This document shows positions 8,308 to 17,116 of a stretch of 64,000 nucleotides of DNA, in pieces. A program made the position numbers and the translations under genes. The stretch is from Lichenicola sp964236105 (GTDB lineage: Bacteria > Pseudomonadota > Alphaproteobacteria > Acetobacterales > Acetobacteraceae), in assembly GCA_964236105.1 (NCBI GenBank), contig CAXSBC010000001.1, positions 505,325-569,324 of the forward strand, written 5' to 3'. The number at the start of each line of letters is the position of its first letter. Position 1 is the stretch's first letter. The notes beneath the pieces are model-generated. The model ran no database searches. It had not been told where the DNA came from and worked only from the letters and a program-made list of their open reading frames with translations.

Positions 8308-10965
8308 TCAGGCTGGCATCTGCCCGGCGGTGCCCCGGGCATCCACGGACCGCTGCGCAGGCGCCTCCCGCCGCGCGTGCTCCCTGACCAGCTGCCGGAC
8401 CTGGGCGAACACCAGGGGCTCGTCGAGCCGGTAGTTGCTGCGGCTGTGCTCGCTCTCGGTGGCGTCCGCGCCGGCGACGTCCTCGGCCGCCTCGGCGTCG
8501 TTGAGGAGCAACGGCGTCGGTGCCTCCATCGCAGCCGGGTGGTGGTAGATCGACACGTCGTTTCGGTGCTGGAGGTTCCAGCGGCCGATCGTGGTCAGGC
8601 CGGGCGTGTTGCAGAGCCACCGGTACTTGGCCAGCGCAGCGCCCCAGGGTGCGACAAAGAGATCCGCCTCGCTGCACCAGATCACGCTTTCCTGGATCGG
8701 CCGCGCGACGTTGTCGATGATGGTGGCGGGCGAGTTCGCGAAGTCGCGCGCCAGGGCGCTTGCGATCTCGGTCTCGCGCTGCATGAAGGTCGAGCCGCCG
8801 GTCAGCGTGTCGCCGAAGCTCGCGTAGGTGGCGCCCGACGCATCGCCGATGCCGTTGTGCCCGTCGATGACGATGGTGACGGCGCCGAGCTCCTCGATCA
8901 ACATCCGGATCAGGCGGCCGGCGAAGCCCTCCATGTCCTCGATCGTGCGGTTGCCGACGCGCAGGCCGACCAGGATGACCGGCCCCGCCGCGCGCGCCGC
9001 CGCCGCGCGGGCGACCGGCCGGCGCCAGTGCTCCGAGCGTCGCAGGGCCGCGACGACGCGGTGGCCGACCTGGGCCGGCACCGCGATGCCGGTCGACTTG
9101 ATGACCCGCATGCGGGCCCGGTAGAACCGGGCGACATGCTCGTTCAGCGAATGGGCCAGGCGGACGACCCTGCCCTCCAGCTCGGGAAAGATCTCGTCGA
9201 TCGGTCCGTAGATCTCCGGATGGTGCTGGCTGTCGAACACCAGGAAGCGCGGCAGCCTGTCTTGCGGAAAGGCATCCACCAGGTAGGACACGCCGCTCAG
9301 GTCCTGCCAGACGAAATGGCCGAGATGGATCGCCGGATAGCCGCGAAAGGCGTGCACGATCTCGCCCGGCTCCTGCACCAGCGCCTGCACCAGATCCGTC
9401 CCGAACCGCATGACGTGGCTCAGCAGCAGCGGCCGCGCGGCGCCGGTATAGATGTCGGCGCCCTGCATCTGCGACGCGTCCGACGCCACCACCAGATCGG
9501 CTGCGGGAAAATACAGCGCGAAGGTCCTGAAGAAGCCGGCCATCGCGAAGACATAGAATGTCAGGTCGTGCCGGTCGTCATGGACCTGATACGCAAAGCA
9601 CGTGTCATCAAGATAGAGCGCGCGCCCCTGGGTCTCGACGCGACGCCCGTCGACCGGCGACGGCCAGCCCATCGCGCCGCGATCGAGGAGCGCGAACAAT
9701 TCGCTGCGCAGGAAATGCCGGCAGGCGGCGGCGGTGTGATCCGGATCGAGCACGACGGGACCGGACGAGCACGGAACCGTGTAGCTCATCGCCGGCGGCG
9801 GCGGTTCCGTCAGCACCCAGCGGTGCGACGCAGCAGGCGGCACGTCGCCGCAGGCGAGATGGAAGTTCAGCAGGTCGATGCGCGTCACACCCGAGCAGGA
9901 CATGAACGTCGCCAGGTCGCCGGCGGGCGTCTGCGTCGGCGCCATGATCACGCAGTCCCAGACATCGGCGAACATCGCAGCGCAGCACGCCTGCAGATGC
10001 GTCCTGAGCGCGCCTGTCAGCTGCCGCGCGTTGTTGCCGAGATAGGCCGCGCCGCGATCCACGTACCATACCCCCTCCTGGCCCTGCTCGTTCACCAGCT
10101 CCACGACGATGACCGGCGCGAACACGCTGCAGATGGCGGCGATGCGCCAGCCCGGATTGAGCGCCGGAAGCAGTCCGGCCTCCATGATCGTCTGCGAGAT
10201 GTCCGGCGATGCGCGTCCGGCGGTCGGGTCGGGCGTGGACGGGCCGGCGAGCACGCGGTCCGACGGGACCTCCCCGTCCGGCTCGCGCACGGCCTTGGCG
10301 ATCTCGCGCCGTATGTCGGGATGGATCGAAAGAAACGCCGTGATCGATGCCGGCGGCATGCAGGGAAGGCCCGGTTCGGCCATGGCCTGCAGCCAGGACA
10401 GGACGGGCTCGGCACGCAGGCGCAGGATGTCGAGCAGGCGGGCCGGCAGGCGCTGGATGTCGTTGCCGACGAACCGGCCGGTGGCGTCGAGCAGCCAGAA
10501 GCCGCCGCCCCTGTTCTCGTGCACGAACTCGAGCACCAGAAGCGGCTGGAACAGCGTCAGCACAACGCCCGGCCGCCAGCCATCGGCGAAGGATCGGACG
10601 GGCATGCCGCCGTTCGTGAGCGGCAGGTCGCGACCCGGAGCCAGCCGCAGGCGATAGCAGCCGTCCACAAGCACGACCGGGTCATGCAGAACCGGCGCCA
10701 GGACAGCCTTCTGTTTGTGGGTCAGGGTGACACTCCTCGATCCCGCATCGGGTGCGCCCGCCGGCGGCTCGCTGTCGGCGGAAGTGACGGGCGCATCCGT
10801 CCGACGACCGCGATCCTGCCGCTTGCCTGCACAGGCCGGACGTTCCCGCGCAGGCCCCGGACGCCGGATCGCATCACGGTCCGGACACGCCGGATCGCGC
10901 GGCTGCGGATCACGGCGGCCAGGCCGGGCCGACTTCGCCCGGTTCGCCCGACCAGCCCCGCTCAC
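8308..10965 (-). CDS. Large unrecognised protein, possible glycan-related enzyme at C-terminus
   Basis: Not confidently assigned. Up to 885 residues, cytosolic in appearance. Residues about 75-250 and 270-370 look like two diverged copies of one module: each has a VV(L/V)V-D-x-CY/VFAPVIVVELVNE hydrophobic core, then FWLLDATGRFVGNDIQ in copy one and VWYVDRGAAYLGNNAR in copy two, followed by a helical arm. The C-terminal ~250 residues (TIVIDGHNG, ESVIWCSEADLFVAPWGAALAKYRW) recall the end of GT61/DUF563-type glycosyltransferases, where a late glycine-rich segment of this kind is conserved. The first ~70 residues are Arg/Pro-rich and overlap the 3' end of the upstream gene, so translation probably begins further in; no clear ATG with a ribosome site is seen. 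Confidence 0.6.
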   Translation of the reverse strand: MSGAGRANRAKSARPGRRDPQPRDPACPDRDAIRRPGPARERPACAGKRQDRGRRTDAPVTSADSEPPAGAPDAGSRSVTLTHKQKAVLAPVLHDPVVLVDGCYRLRLAPGRDLPLTNGGMPVRSFADGWRPGVVLTLFQPLLVLEFVHENRGGGFWLLDATGRFVGNDIQRLPARLLDILRLRAEPVLSWLQAMAEPGLPCMPPASITAFLSIHPDIRREIAKAVREPDGEVPSDRVLAGPSTPDPTAGRASPDISQTIMEAGLLPALNPGWRIAAICSVFAPVIVVELVNEQGQEGVWYVDRGAAYLGNNARQLTGALRTHLQACCAAMFADVWDCVIMAPTQTPAGDLATFMSCSGVTRIDLLNFHLACGDVPPAASHRWVLTEPPPPAMSYTVPCSSGPVVLDPDHTAAACRHFLRSELFALLDRGAMGWPSPVDGRRVETQGRALYLDDTCFAYQVHDDRHDLTFYVFAMAGFFRTFALYFPAADLVVASDASQMQGADIYTGAARPLLLSHVMRFGTDLVQALVQEPGEIVHAFRGYPAIHLGHFVWQDLSGVSYLVDAFPQDRLPRFLVFDSQHHPEIYGPIDEIFPELEGRVVRLAHSLNEHVARFYRARMRVIKSTGIAVPAQVGHRVVAALRRSEHWRRPVARAAAARAAGPVILVGLRVGNRTIEDMEGFAGRLIRMLIEELGAVTIVIDGHNGIGDASGATYASFGDTLTGGSTFMQRETEIASALARDFANSPATIIDNVARPIQESVIWCSEADLFVAPWGAALAKYRWLCNTPGLTTIGRWNLQHRNDVSIYHHPAAMEAPTPLLLNDAEAAEDVAGADATESEHSRSNYRLDEPLVFAQVRQLVREHARREAPAQRSVDARGTAGQMPA

Positions 10966-11362
10966 GGCTCGCCGTCAGGCTCAGGATGGCGCCATGCGGA
11001 AGCTGCGTTTCCACGCCCACGGCAGCGCTGCTGCCGCTCGTTGCAGGCCGTTCGTGCCAGTGCGGGCCTTGTCCGGCACCCAGCAGCAGGAATGCCCGGG
11101 TGCCGCCGCCGAGGAGCCCGCTATCGAGCCTAACCGCCGTGCTGCGGAAGCCGCGGGACCCGACCGCCGTGCTGACCACGCCACCCTGCACCAGGACGGG
11201 CGGCGCCAGCGAGTAGTCGCCCGGAGCGCTCAACGGACCGGCCGTCTGCAGACCGGCCGCCCCTGGTCCGGCGACCTGGAGTCCGTCCGCCAATGCCGCG
11301 GCCGGCGCCAGGGCCGCCGCACCGAGTGCCCCGGCCAGGCAGGAAAGCGCCCGGCGCCGCAT
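10910..11362 (-). CDS. Small exported hypothetical protein
   Basis: About 150 residues with a clean signal peptide (MRRRALSCLAGALGAAALAPAAALA, cleavage after ALADG-like). The mature part is Gly/Ser/Val-rich with alternating hydrophobics (SLAPPVLVQGGVV, TRAFLLLGAG, AILSLTASRERGW) that could be beta-strands of a periplasmic or outer-membrane protein. Family not recognised. Its ATG overlaps the pyruvate kinase stop by one base (TGATG), so it is translationally coupled to pyk. The C-terminus overlaps the annotated 5' end of the next gene, whose start is doubtful. Confidence 0.6.
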   Translation of the reverse strand: MRRRALSCLAGALGAAALAPAAALADGLQVAGPGAAGLQTAGPLSAPGDYSLAPPVLVQGGVVSTAVGSRGFRSTAVRLDSGLLGGGTRAFLLLGAGQGPHWHERPATSGSSAAVGVETQLPHGAILSLTASRERGWSGEPGEVGPAWPP

Positions 11363-12807
11363 CAGCTCCCGACCCGTGCCACGCGAAGCGTGTTGGTGGT
11401 GCCGGCCCGGCCGAACGGCACGCCGGCGACGATCACCAGCAGGTCGCCGGCGGCGGCCATGCCGGCGTTCCGGGCCAGCTCGACCGCGGCCTCCACCACA
11501 TGCGCCATGGTCTCGCTCGGCTCGTGGTCGCCGACCGCCAGCGCGTTCACGCCCCAGGCCACCGACAGGCGACGGGCTGCGGTCAGGTTGGCGGACAGGC
11601 CCAGCACCGGGCAGGCCGGACGCTCGCGCGAGATGCGCACGGCGGAGCGGCCCGACAGGGTGTAGGCGACGATCGCGACCGCGCCGATCGATTGCGCCAC
11701 CTGCTGCGCCGCATAGGCGATGGCATCGGCGGTGGTGCCGTCCGGCGGCGGGCGGGACGCCTCCTGCATGCCCTGCCAGCCCTCGTTGGCTTCCACCTGG
11801 ATGGCGATGCGCTTCATGATCGACACCGCCTCGATCGGATACTGGCCGACCGCGGTCTCGCCCGACAGCATCACCGCATCCGCGCCGTCGAACACCGCGG
11901 TGGCGACGTCCGACGCCTCGGCGCGGGTGGGCGTGGGGGCGGAGATCATGCTTTCCAGCATCTGCGTCGCCACCACCACCGGCCGTCCGAGCTGGCGGGC
12001 GGCACGCACGATGCGCTTCTGCTCCAGCGGCACCCGCTCCGGCGGCAGCTCGACGCCGAGGTCGCCGCGCGCCACCATCACCGCATCGGACAGCCGCAGG
12101 ATCTCGTCCAGGTTGTCGAGCGCCTGCGGCTTCTCGATCTTGGTCATGATCCAGGCGCGTCCGGCGACCAGCGCGCGGGCCTCCTCGACATCCTCGGGCC
12201 GCTGCACGAAGGACAGGCCGATATAGTCGACGCCGTGGGTGAGCGCGAACTCCAGGTCGGCGCGGTCCTTCACAGTCAGGGCTGGGATCGGCAGCACCAC
12301 GTCGGGCACGTTGACGCCCTTGCGGTCGGACAGGATGCCGCCGGTCATCACCTCGGTCTCCAGGCAGTCGCTGCGGCAGGCGACGACGCGCAGGCTCAGC
12401 CGTCCGTCATCGAGCAGCAGCAGCGAGCCGACGCGGGCGGCCTGGATGATCTCCGGGTGCGGCAGCTGCGCGCGCGAGCGGTCGCCGAGCTCGGCATTCA
12501 GGTCGAGCATGAACCTCTCGCCCGGCACCAGCGACACCCGTCCGCCGGCGAAGGTGCCGACCCGCAGCTTGGGGCCCTGCACGTCGGCGAGGATGCCGAT
12601 CGGCCGGCCGCGCCGCTGCTCCACCGCGCGGATCGCGGCGATGCGGGCGCCGTGATCGGCGTGCAGCCCGTGCGAGAAGTTGATCCGGAACAGATCGGCG
12701 CCGGCCTCCGCCAGTGCTGCGATGGTGTCCTCGCTGCTGCTTGCCGGACCCAGGGTCGCGATGATCTTGGTGCGGCGGGACAAGGCAGACAATGTGGATG
12801 CGGACAA
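11362..12807 (-). CDS. pyk: Pyruvate kinase
   Basis: A 481-residue glycolytic enzyme converting PEP and ADP to pyruvate and ATP. It has RTKIIATLGPASS at the N-terminus, FRINFSHG, the catalytic WIMTKIEKPQALDNLDEIL, VMVARGDLGVELP, the substrate loop TQMLESMISAPTPTRAEASDVA, and MLSGETAVGQYPIEAV; the C-terminal domain ends GTTNTLRVARVG. Start chosen at TTG 12807, since AGGAGGA lies five bases upstream and the resulting length matches the family; the 46 residues further upstream in frame look non-coding. Coupled to a small exported protein downstream. Confidence 0.92.
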   Translation of the reverse strand: MSASTLSALSRRTKIIATLGPASSSEDTIAALAEAGADLFRINFSHGLHADHGARIAAIRAVEQRRGRPIGILADVQGPKLRVGTFAGGRVSLVPGERFMLDLNAELGDRSRAQLPHPEIIQAARVGSLLLLDDGRLSLRVVACRSDCLETEVMTGGILSDRKGVNVPDVVLPIPALTVKDRADLEFALTHGVDYIGLSFVQRPEDVEEARALVAGRAWIMTKIEKPQALDNLDEILRLSDAVMVARGDLGVELPPERVPLEQKRIVRAARQLGRPVVVATQMLESMISAPTPTRAEASDVATAVFDGADAVMLSGETAVGQYPIEAVSIMKRIAIQVEANEGWQGMQEASRPPPDGTTADAIAYAAQQVAQSIGAVAIVAYTLSGRSAVRISRERPACPVLGLSANLTAARRLSVAWGVNALAVGDHEPSETMAHVVEAAVELARNAGMAAAGDLLVIVAGVPFGRAGTTNTLRVARVGS

Positions 12808-12854
12808 GGATGTCCTCCTGCCTCCCTCGCGGGCGGCGTGGCTGTGGAAACGTA

Positions 12855-13694
12855 TCAGGACGGCTGGATCGTCTCGTTCGGCAGCAAGCCCCAGAGCGCC
12901 GCGCGCGGCAGCCAGCCGGAATAGTCCCGAACGCTGACCCGACACCAGCCGGAACCGGCGGCGCAGAGCCGCAGGCGGCCGATGACGCCGGGCTTCAGCA
13001 CCGCGACGACGGGCGCATCCGGCTGCGGGGCTGCGCGCAGCAGCTGGCTGCCCGGCGGCGCAGCGGCGCCCGCCGGCAGGACGGAGGCGGCGGCGGCAGG
13101 CGCAGCGGGCGGGGGGGAGTCCGGGCCGGTCGACGCCTCGGTCCCGCCCAGGATCACGAAGCTGCGGCTGCCGACCAGCGTCGCCTGGTGCACCCAGCCC
13201 TTCACCCCGTCAGGGTCCTCCACCAGGCGCCAGACGTCGAACTCGCGCTCGATCTTCACCGGCAGGTCGCGCCGCTTGTAGACCCACTGGATCGGATAGC
13301 GCGTGCCCGGACCGCCGCGCAGATTGACCGCGTCGGCACGCAGCGACGCAAAGCGCGGCAGCGGCAGGCCGGTGTTGCTGCCGGTCGGCGCGACCGCAGG
13401 CGCCGCCGGCGCGGCGGGGACGGCCACGGGGACCGGCGGCGCCGGCGACGGTGGCGGCGCATGGCGGACAGGATGGGCGGGATGCGCCGGCCGGATCGCG
13501 TGCCCGGCGCCATGATGCCGCTCGACCGGGCCATGCGCGGCGTGGAGCGCCTGCGGGCGGACATGCGCGTGCCCGGCCGGCCCGGCATGGCGCGGCGGAT
13601 CCGGGGTCTGGGCAGCGGCGGCGGACGCAAGCAGCAGGGCGCACAGGCTCGGGGCGGCACCGACGGTCAGGCGGCTCGGTCGGAGGGCGGGCAT
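12855..13694 (-). CDS. Secreted SH3-domain protein
   Basis: About 279 residues. A signal peptide (MPALRPSRLTVGAAPSLCALLLASAAAAQ) is followed by a His/Pro/Ala-rich low-complexity linker of ~80 residues, then two bacterial SH3 (SH3b) modules: FASLRADAVNLRGGPGTRYPIQWVYKRRDLPVKI...WRLV with GWVHQATLVG at its end, and QLLRAAPQPDAPVVAVLKPGVIGRLRLC ending WCRVSVRDYSGWLPR. SH3b domains bind cell-wall peptides or act as periplasmic adaptors. Start placed at the Met opening the signal peptide. The histidine-rich linker (HAGPAGHAHVRP and similar) could bind metal, but this is speculative. Confidence 0.8.
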   Translation of the reverse strand: MPALRPSRLTVGAAPSLCALLLASAAAAQTPDPPRHAGPAGHAHVRPQALHAAHGPVERHHGAGHAIRPAHPAHPVRHAPPPSPAPPVPVAVPAAPAAPAVAPTGSNTGLPLPRFASLRADAVNLRGGPGTRYPIQWVYKRRDLPVKIEREFDVWRLVEDPDGVKGWVHQATLVGSRSFVILGGTEASTGPDSPPPAAPAAAASVLPAGAAAPPGSQLLRAAPQPDAPVVAVLKPGVIGRLRLCAAGSGWCRVSVRDYSGWLPRAALWGLLPNETIQPS

Positions 13695-13740
13695 GCGGCC
13701 ATCCGTGCCAAGGAGCCGACGCAAGAGCAAGAGCACCCTG

Positions 13741-13803
13741 GCGCCGGTCGGGATTTTGACCGGCGCTGTGGCGCCCAGGCCCCCTGGAGGCCTGGACGGG
13801 CGC
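13741..13803 (-). terminator. Tandem hairpins between DsrE-like gene and SH3 gene
   Basis: GCGCCGGTC at 13741-13749 pairs perfectly with GACCGGCGC at 13758-13766 around an 8-base loop rich in T. A second inverted repeat follows (CAGGCC/GGCCTG, about 13776-13793, inside GCGCC...GGGCGC arms). It lies downstream of the minus-strand DsrE-like gene and upstream of the SH3 gene, so it may terminate the former. No long U tract is evident. Confidence 0.5.
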
Positions 13804-13817
13804 TGCAGGCGCAGGTG

Positions 13818-14219
13818 CTAGATCGACAGCATCTGCCCGCTGCCGACCGCGGCGAGGAACGTCGGCACCCCAGCCCGCTCGACCGCACCCAGCAGCGCCT
13901 CCGGAGCCAGGGCAACGGCGCGCAGGCCTGCCTCGCAGGCCAGCAGCCTGACCCCGAGCGGCGCCAGGGTTTCCTGCAGGCTCGCGAAGCCGGCGACGCC
14001 GCGCGCGCGCAGCACGGCATCCTGCCCGCTTCCGGCCAGGCCGGACCAGTCGCGGCAGAGGGCATGCAGGCCGCCATTGGTCGCGAACAGCACCACCGGA
14101 CGATCGAGCGCCGCCGCACCCACCGCCATGACCAGCGCATAATGCGCGCGCTCGAAGCAGCCGCTCAGCAGCAGGATGCCGAGCGGCTGCCGGGCCGGGG
14201 GATGCGGATCAGCTGACAT
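13818..14219 (-). CDS. DsrE-family protein
   Basis: A 133-residue small protein with the DsrE/F-like alpha/beta fold: LGILLLSGCFERAHYALVMAVGAAAL is the first strand and helix, ALDRPVVLFATNGGLHAL the second, and GVRLLACEAGLRAVAL holds the single conserved cysteine. Such proteins carry or relay sulfur or act in persulfide chemistry. It overlaps the 3' end of the MoeB/ThiF-like gene by 11 bases, which supports a joint role in sulfur transfer or cofactor assembly; this link is inference. Confidence 0.75.
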   Translation of the reverse strand: MSADPHPPARQPLGILLLSGCFERAHYALVMAVGAAALDRPVVLFATNGGLHALCRDWSGLAGSGQDAVLRARGVAGFASLQETLAPLGVRLLACEAGLRAVALAPEALLGAVERAGVPTFLAAVGSGQMLSI

Positions 14220-15036
14220 GCGCCGACAGATCGTGGATACGCCTGTGGGTGCCGCAGAGCGGGCAGCCGGGATCGGGCCGCAGCCGGATGCCGTGGAAGC
14301 GCATCGCCAGCGCGTCCCAGACCAGCACGCGTCCGGACAGGCCCTCGCCCAGTCCGAGCACCTCCTTGATCGTCTCGGTGGCCTGCAGCGTTCCCATCAC
14401 CCCGGTGACGGCGCCGAGCACGCCGGCCTCGGCGCAGGAGGGTGCAGCACCCGGCGGCGGCGGCTGGGGATGCAGGCAGCGGTAGCAGGGGCCGCCGGCA
14501 TGCGGCTTGAAGGTCGAGAGCTGCCCTTCGAAGCGCGACACCGACGCCGAGACCAGCGTGCGGCGTCCGAGCGCGCAGGCGTCGGCCAGCAGGTAGCGGG
14601 TCGCGAAGTTGTCGCTGCCGTCGCAGACCAGGTCGTATCCGGCGATCAGGCTGGCGACGTTGGCAGCATCGAGCCGCAGCGCGTGCTGGCGGACCCGCAC
14701 CAGCGGGTTCAGCTCGGCAAGCGCCGAGGCGGCGGAGGCGACCTTGCCGTGGCCGATCCGGGCGGTCGTGTGGATGACCTGCCGCTGCAGGTTCGACAGC
14801 TCGACCACGTCGTCGTCGACCAGCCCGATCGTGCCGATGCCAGCCGCCGCGAGATACAGCGCCAGCGGCGCGCCCAGACCGCCCGCTCCCACGATCAGCA
14901 CCCGGGCCGCGCGCAGCCGCGACTGCCCGGTCCCGCCCAGCTCGGCCAGCAGGATATGACGCGAGTAGCGCACCACCTCGTCGTCGGAGAAGTCCAGATC
15001 CAGCTCCCGGCTCCGGGTCGTCGGGTCCGTCTGCAT
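14209..15036 (-). CDS. moeB: HesA/MoeB/ThiF-family adenylyltransferase
   Basis: A 275-residue E1-like enzyme that adenylates the C-terminal glycine of a ubiquitin-like sulfur carrier (MoaD or ThiS). RYSRHILLAELGG opens the domain, VLIVGAGGLGAPLALYLAAAG is the ATP loop, DDDVVELSNLQRQ the family signature, and VCDGSDNFATRYLL the adenylate pocket. Two zinc-binding pairs (CYRC and CPLC) and the CAEAGVLG segment are intact. It lacks the C-terminal rhodanese domain found in some relatives. Which carrier it serves (molybdopterin or thiamine) cannot be read here. Confidence 0.85.
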   Translation of the reverse strand: MQTDPTTRSRELDLDFSDDEVVRYSRHILLAELGGTGQSRLRAARVLIVGAGGLGAPLALYLAAAGIGTIGLVDDDVVELSNLQRQVIHTTARIGHGKVASAASALAELNPLVRVRQHALRLDAANVASLIAGYDLVCDGSDNFATRYLLADACALGRRTLVSASVSRFEGQLSTFKPHAGGPCYRCLHPQPPPPGAAPSCAEAGVLGAVTGVMGTLQATETIKEVLGLGEGLSGRVLVWDALAMRFHGIRLRPDPGCPLCGTHRRIHDLSAHVS

Positions 15037-15165
15037 GAAGCCTTAACCTCCGGACGGCAGGATGCAGCGTCCAATCCCGGGCGCCGGATCGCGCTGCCGA
15101 AGTCGGGAGAATCCGTCTCCGATGTTGACGATCCAGCTTGACCGGCGGCCGAGCGGTGGAAGATA

Positions 15166-15795
15166 ATGAAGCATATCAGACCTGTCTGCTGCACAAGGGC
15201 ACGCACGATGTCGACGCGATCGTCTTCCCGATGCTTCGCGGTTGCCGCCAGCACTCTGGCGCTCGCACTGGGGCTCTATGCCGCCTCTCCGGTGATCACG
15301 CTGATATCGATGAGCACTGCCCTGCAGCATGACGATCTCGCGACCCTTTCGGCGTCCCTCGATTGGCACGACGTCCGGTCCGGACTGAAGGCGGATCTCG
15401 GTCCGGGCGCTCCGGTCAGCCTCGCCAGCACGCAGCAGGTGGTTGCGGCCAGCGACGAGCTCCCCGATTTCGGCGACTCCTTCGCCACCACCATCGTCTC
15501 CCATGTGGTCGACGACGTGGTGACCCCGGAGCATCTGGTGGCGATGCTGTCGCATGCAACCTCGTTGCCTGCCAGCGCCCGGCCGGCGCCGACCCCCGGC
15601 CTGGTGTCGATGCTGGCGCACGTGCAGCATATCGGCTTCGTCGGTCCGACCCGGTTCGAGGCGTCGATCCGCCTGACCGACGATGGCGCCCCTCCGGTCC
15701 TGGTCTCGCTGCAGGTCCAGAAATGGCAGTGGAAGATCGTCCGCATCCATCTGCCGGACCAGCTTCTGAACGGCGGCAGCAGCAACCGCACCTGA
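15166..15795 (+). CDS. DUF2939-family exported/membrane-anchored protein
   Basis: Up to 209 residues. A hydrophobic segment (FAVAASTLALALGLYAASP) is followed by the DUF2939 signature, here VITLISMSTALQHDDLATLSASLDWHDVRSGLKADL (read as adjoining blocks), in which the short helix and the D-W-x-x-V-R motif are conserved. The remainder is alpha/beta and ends in VQKWQWKIVRIHLP. Function of the family is unknown; probably anchored in the inner membrane with a periplasmic domain. ATG 15166 or the later ATG 15208 could start it. Confidence 0.7.
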   Translation: MKHIRPVCCTRARTMSTRSSSRCFAVAASTLALALGLYAASPVITLISMSTALQHDDLATLSASLDWHDVRSGLKADLGPGAPVSLASTQQVVAASDELPDFGDSFATTIVSHVVDDVVTPEHLVAMLSHATSLPASARPAPTPGLVSMLAHVQHIGFVGPTRFEASIRLTDDGAPPVLVSLQVQKWQWKIVRIHLPDQLLNGGSSNRT

Positions 15796-15803
15796 CCCGG
15801 GCC

Positions 15804-16937
15804 TCATCGCAGGGTCGCCGGCTGCGCCAGCGGGCGACCCGCGGCCTGGAGCAGCTCCTCGAACGCCACCACCAGATGATACAGGGTGCTGGCCGGCACC
15901 ACCGGCGCGCAGGCCCGTCCCGCGGCGTCGAACTGGTCGATCCAGAGCCCGGCGACGTCGGTCGCCAGATAGCGGTCGAGCACCGCGAGCGCGGCGCGGG
16001 CGGCGTCGTCCGGGGCGTCATTGGCGAGATGGCTCTTGATCAGCTCGGTCTGCGGCCACGCCCGGGCGGTCCGGCGACGCATCCCGCCGAACCGGTCGCA
16101 CTCGTCGACCGCGAACCCGCCGGCGTCCAGCCCGCGCCGCAACGCCCAGCGATGCAGCAGGCCCGCCTCCTCGCGCAGGTCGCAGCCGCCTGCCTGCGCC
16201 AGCCGATGCAGCAGCCAGGACCACTCGAAATGATGTCCCGGCTCGACGGAGTCGCCGAGCGGCGGCGGCGCGCGACGCAGATCGGCGGTGAACTGCTCGA
16301 TCACGGTGCCCGAGGCGCGATCGAGGAAGCGGTCCCGGAACAGCAGGGCGACGGCGTTGGCCCGGTCGAGAAAGGCGGCCTCGCCGGTCGAGCCGAACCA
16401 GGCCAGCATCGCCTCGAGCAGATGCATGTGCGGGTTGGAGCGGCGCGGCAGGGCGGGCGGGCGGCCTTCGAACAGGCTGCGGTCGCCCGCGTCGGTCAGC
16501 GCGTCGTTGAGGAAGGCGAGAGTCATATCGGCGAGCGGCCTGGCGCGGGCGAGGCCCGCCTGGTCGGCGCCGCACAGCCCGAACAGCATGAAGGCCTGAT
16601 CGTAGGTGTCGCGCAGCCGGTTCAGCGGCCGCCCGGCCGGGTCGAGCAGATGGATCCATCCCGGGCCGTCCGCCTGGCCCCAGTAACGGGTCTCGATCGC
16701 GGCCAGGGCGCGCTCCAGCGCCGGCCGGACCTGCGCCGCATGGCCCGCGGCGGCGGCACGCGACCAGCAATGCAGCTGGCGGCCCTGCACCCGCACCCGC
16801 AGCGGCGCAGTCGGGTCCGGGCGACCATCGAAGCCGAGCTGCTCGTGGAACAGCCCGGTGTCGGGATCGAGCCCACGCGCGAGCCAGAGCGGCCAGGCCT
16901 GCGCGAGCCAGGCTTCGACCCGATCCGCCGCCTGCAT
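15804..16937 (-). CDS. AGE-family epimerase/isomerase
   Basis: About 377 residues forming an (alpha/alpha)6 barrel of the N-acylglucosamine 2-epimerase family. Diagnostic blocks are RVQGRQLHCW, DTYDQAFMLFGL, RRSNPHMHLLEAMLAW, EPGHHFEWSWLL, RTARAWPQTELIK and STLYHLVVAFEEL; the two catalytic histidines of the family fall in the HMHLLEA and PGHHFEW segments. Members epimerise N-acylglucosamine or isomerise mannose/glucose; the WPQTELIK version is frequent in proteins called mannose-6-phosphate isomerase-like. Start taken at the second Met (MQAADRVEAW). Confidence 0.85.
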   Translation of the reverse strand: MQAADRVEAWLAQAWPLWLARGLDPDTGLFHEQLGFDGRPDPTAPLRVRVQGRQLHCWSRAAAAGHAAQVRPALERALAAIETRYWGQADGPGWIHLLDPAGRPLNRLRDTYDQAFMLFGLCGADQAGLARARPLADMTLAFLNDALTDAGDRSLFEGRPPALPRRSNPHMHLLEAMLAWFGSTGEAAFLDRANAVALLFRDRFLDRASGTVIEQFTADLRRAPPPLGDSVEPGHHFEWSWLLHRLAQAGGCDLREEAGLLHRWALRRGLDAGGFAVDECDRFGGMRRRTARAWPQTELIKSHLANDAPDDAARAALAVLDRYLATDVAGLWIDQFDAAGRACAPVVPASTLYHLVVAFEELLQAAGRPLAQPATLR

Positions 16938-17116
16938 CAATATCCCGCCGTCGGCCAACTGGCCCACTCCCCCGGTCATGGCCCCTGCTTCCTGCCGGGC
17001 CGAATGTCCGTCAAGCGCCGATCATGGGCTTTCCAACGATGTTCCGGCTTCCCATCTATCCTCGGTGCGCGACATCGCCTCGGGTCGCCGCCTCGGGCCA
17101 GAACAGGAACGGATGC

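Noticed and set aside
8377..11133. 918-codon plus-strand frame opposite the large unknown protein
   Set aside because: Arg/His/Gln/Asp-rich antisense shadow of a high-GC gene with no family-like motif; the minus frame has normal composition.
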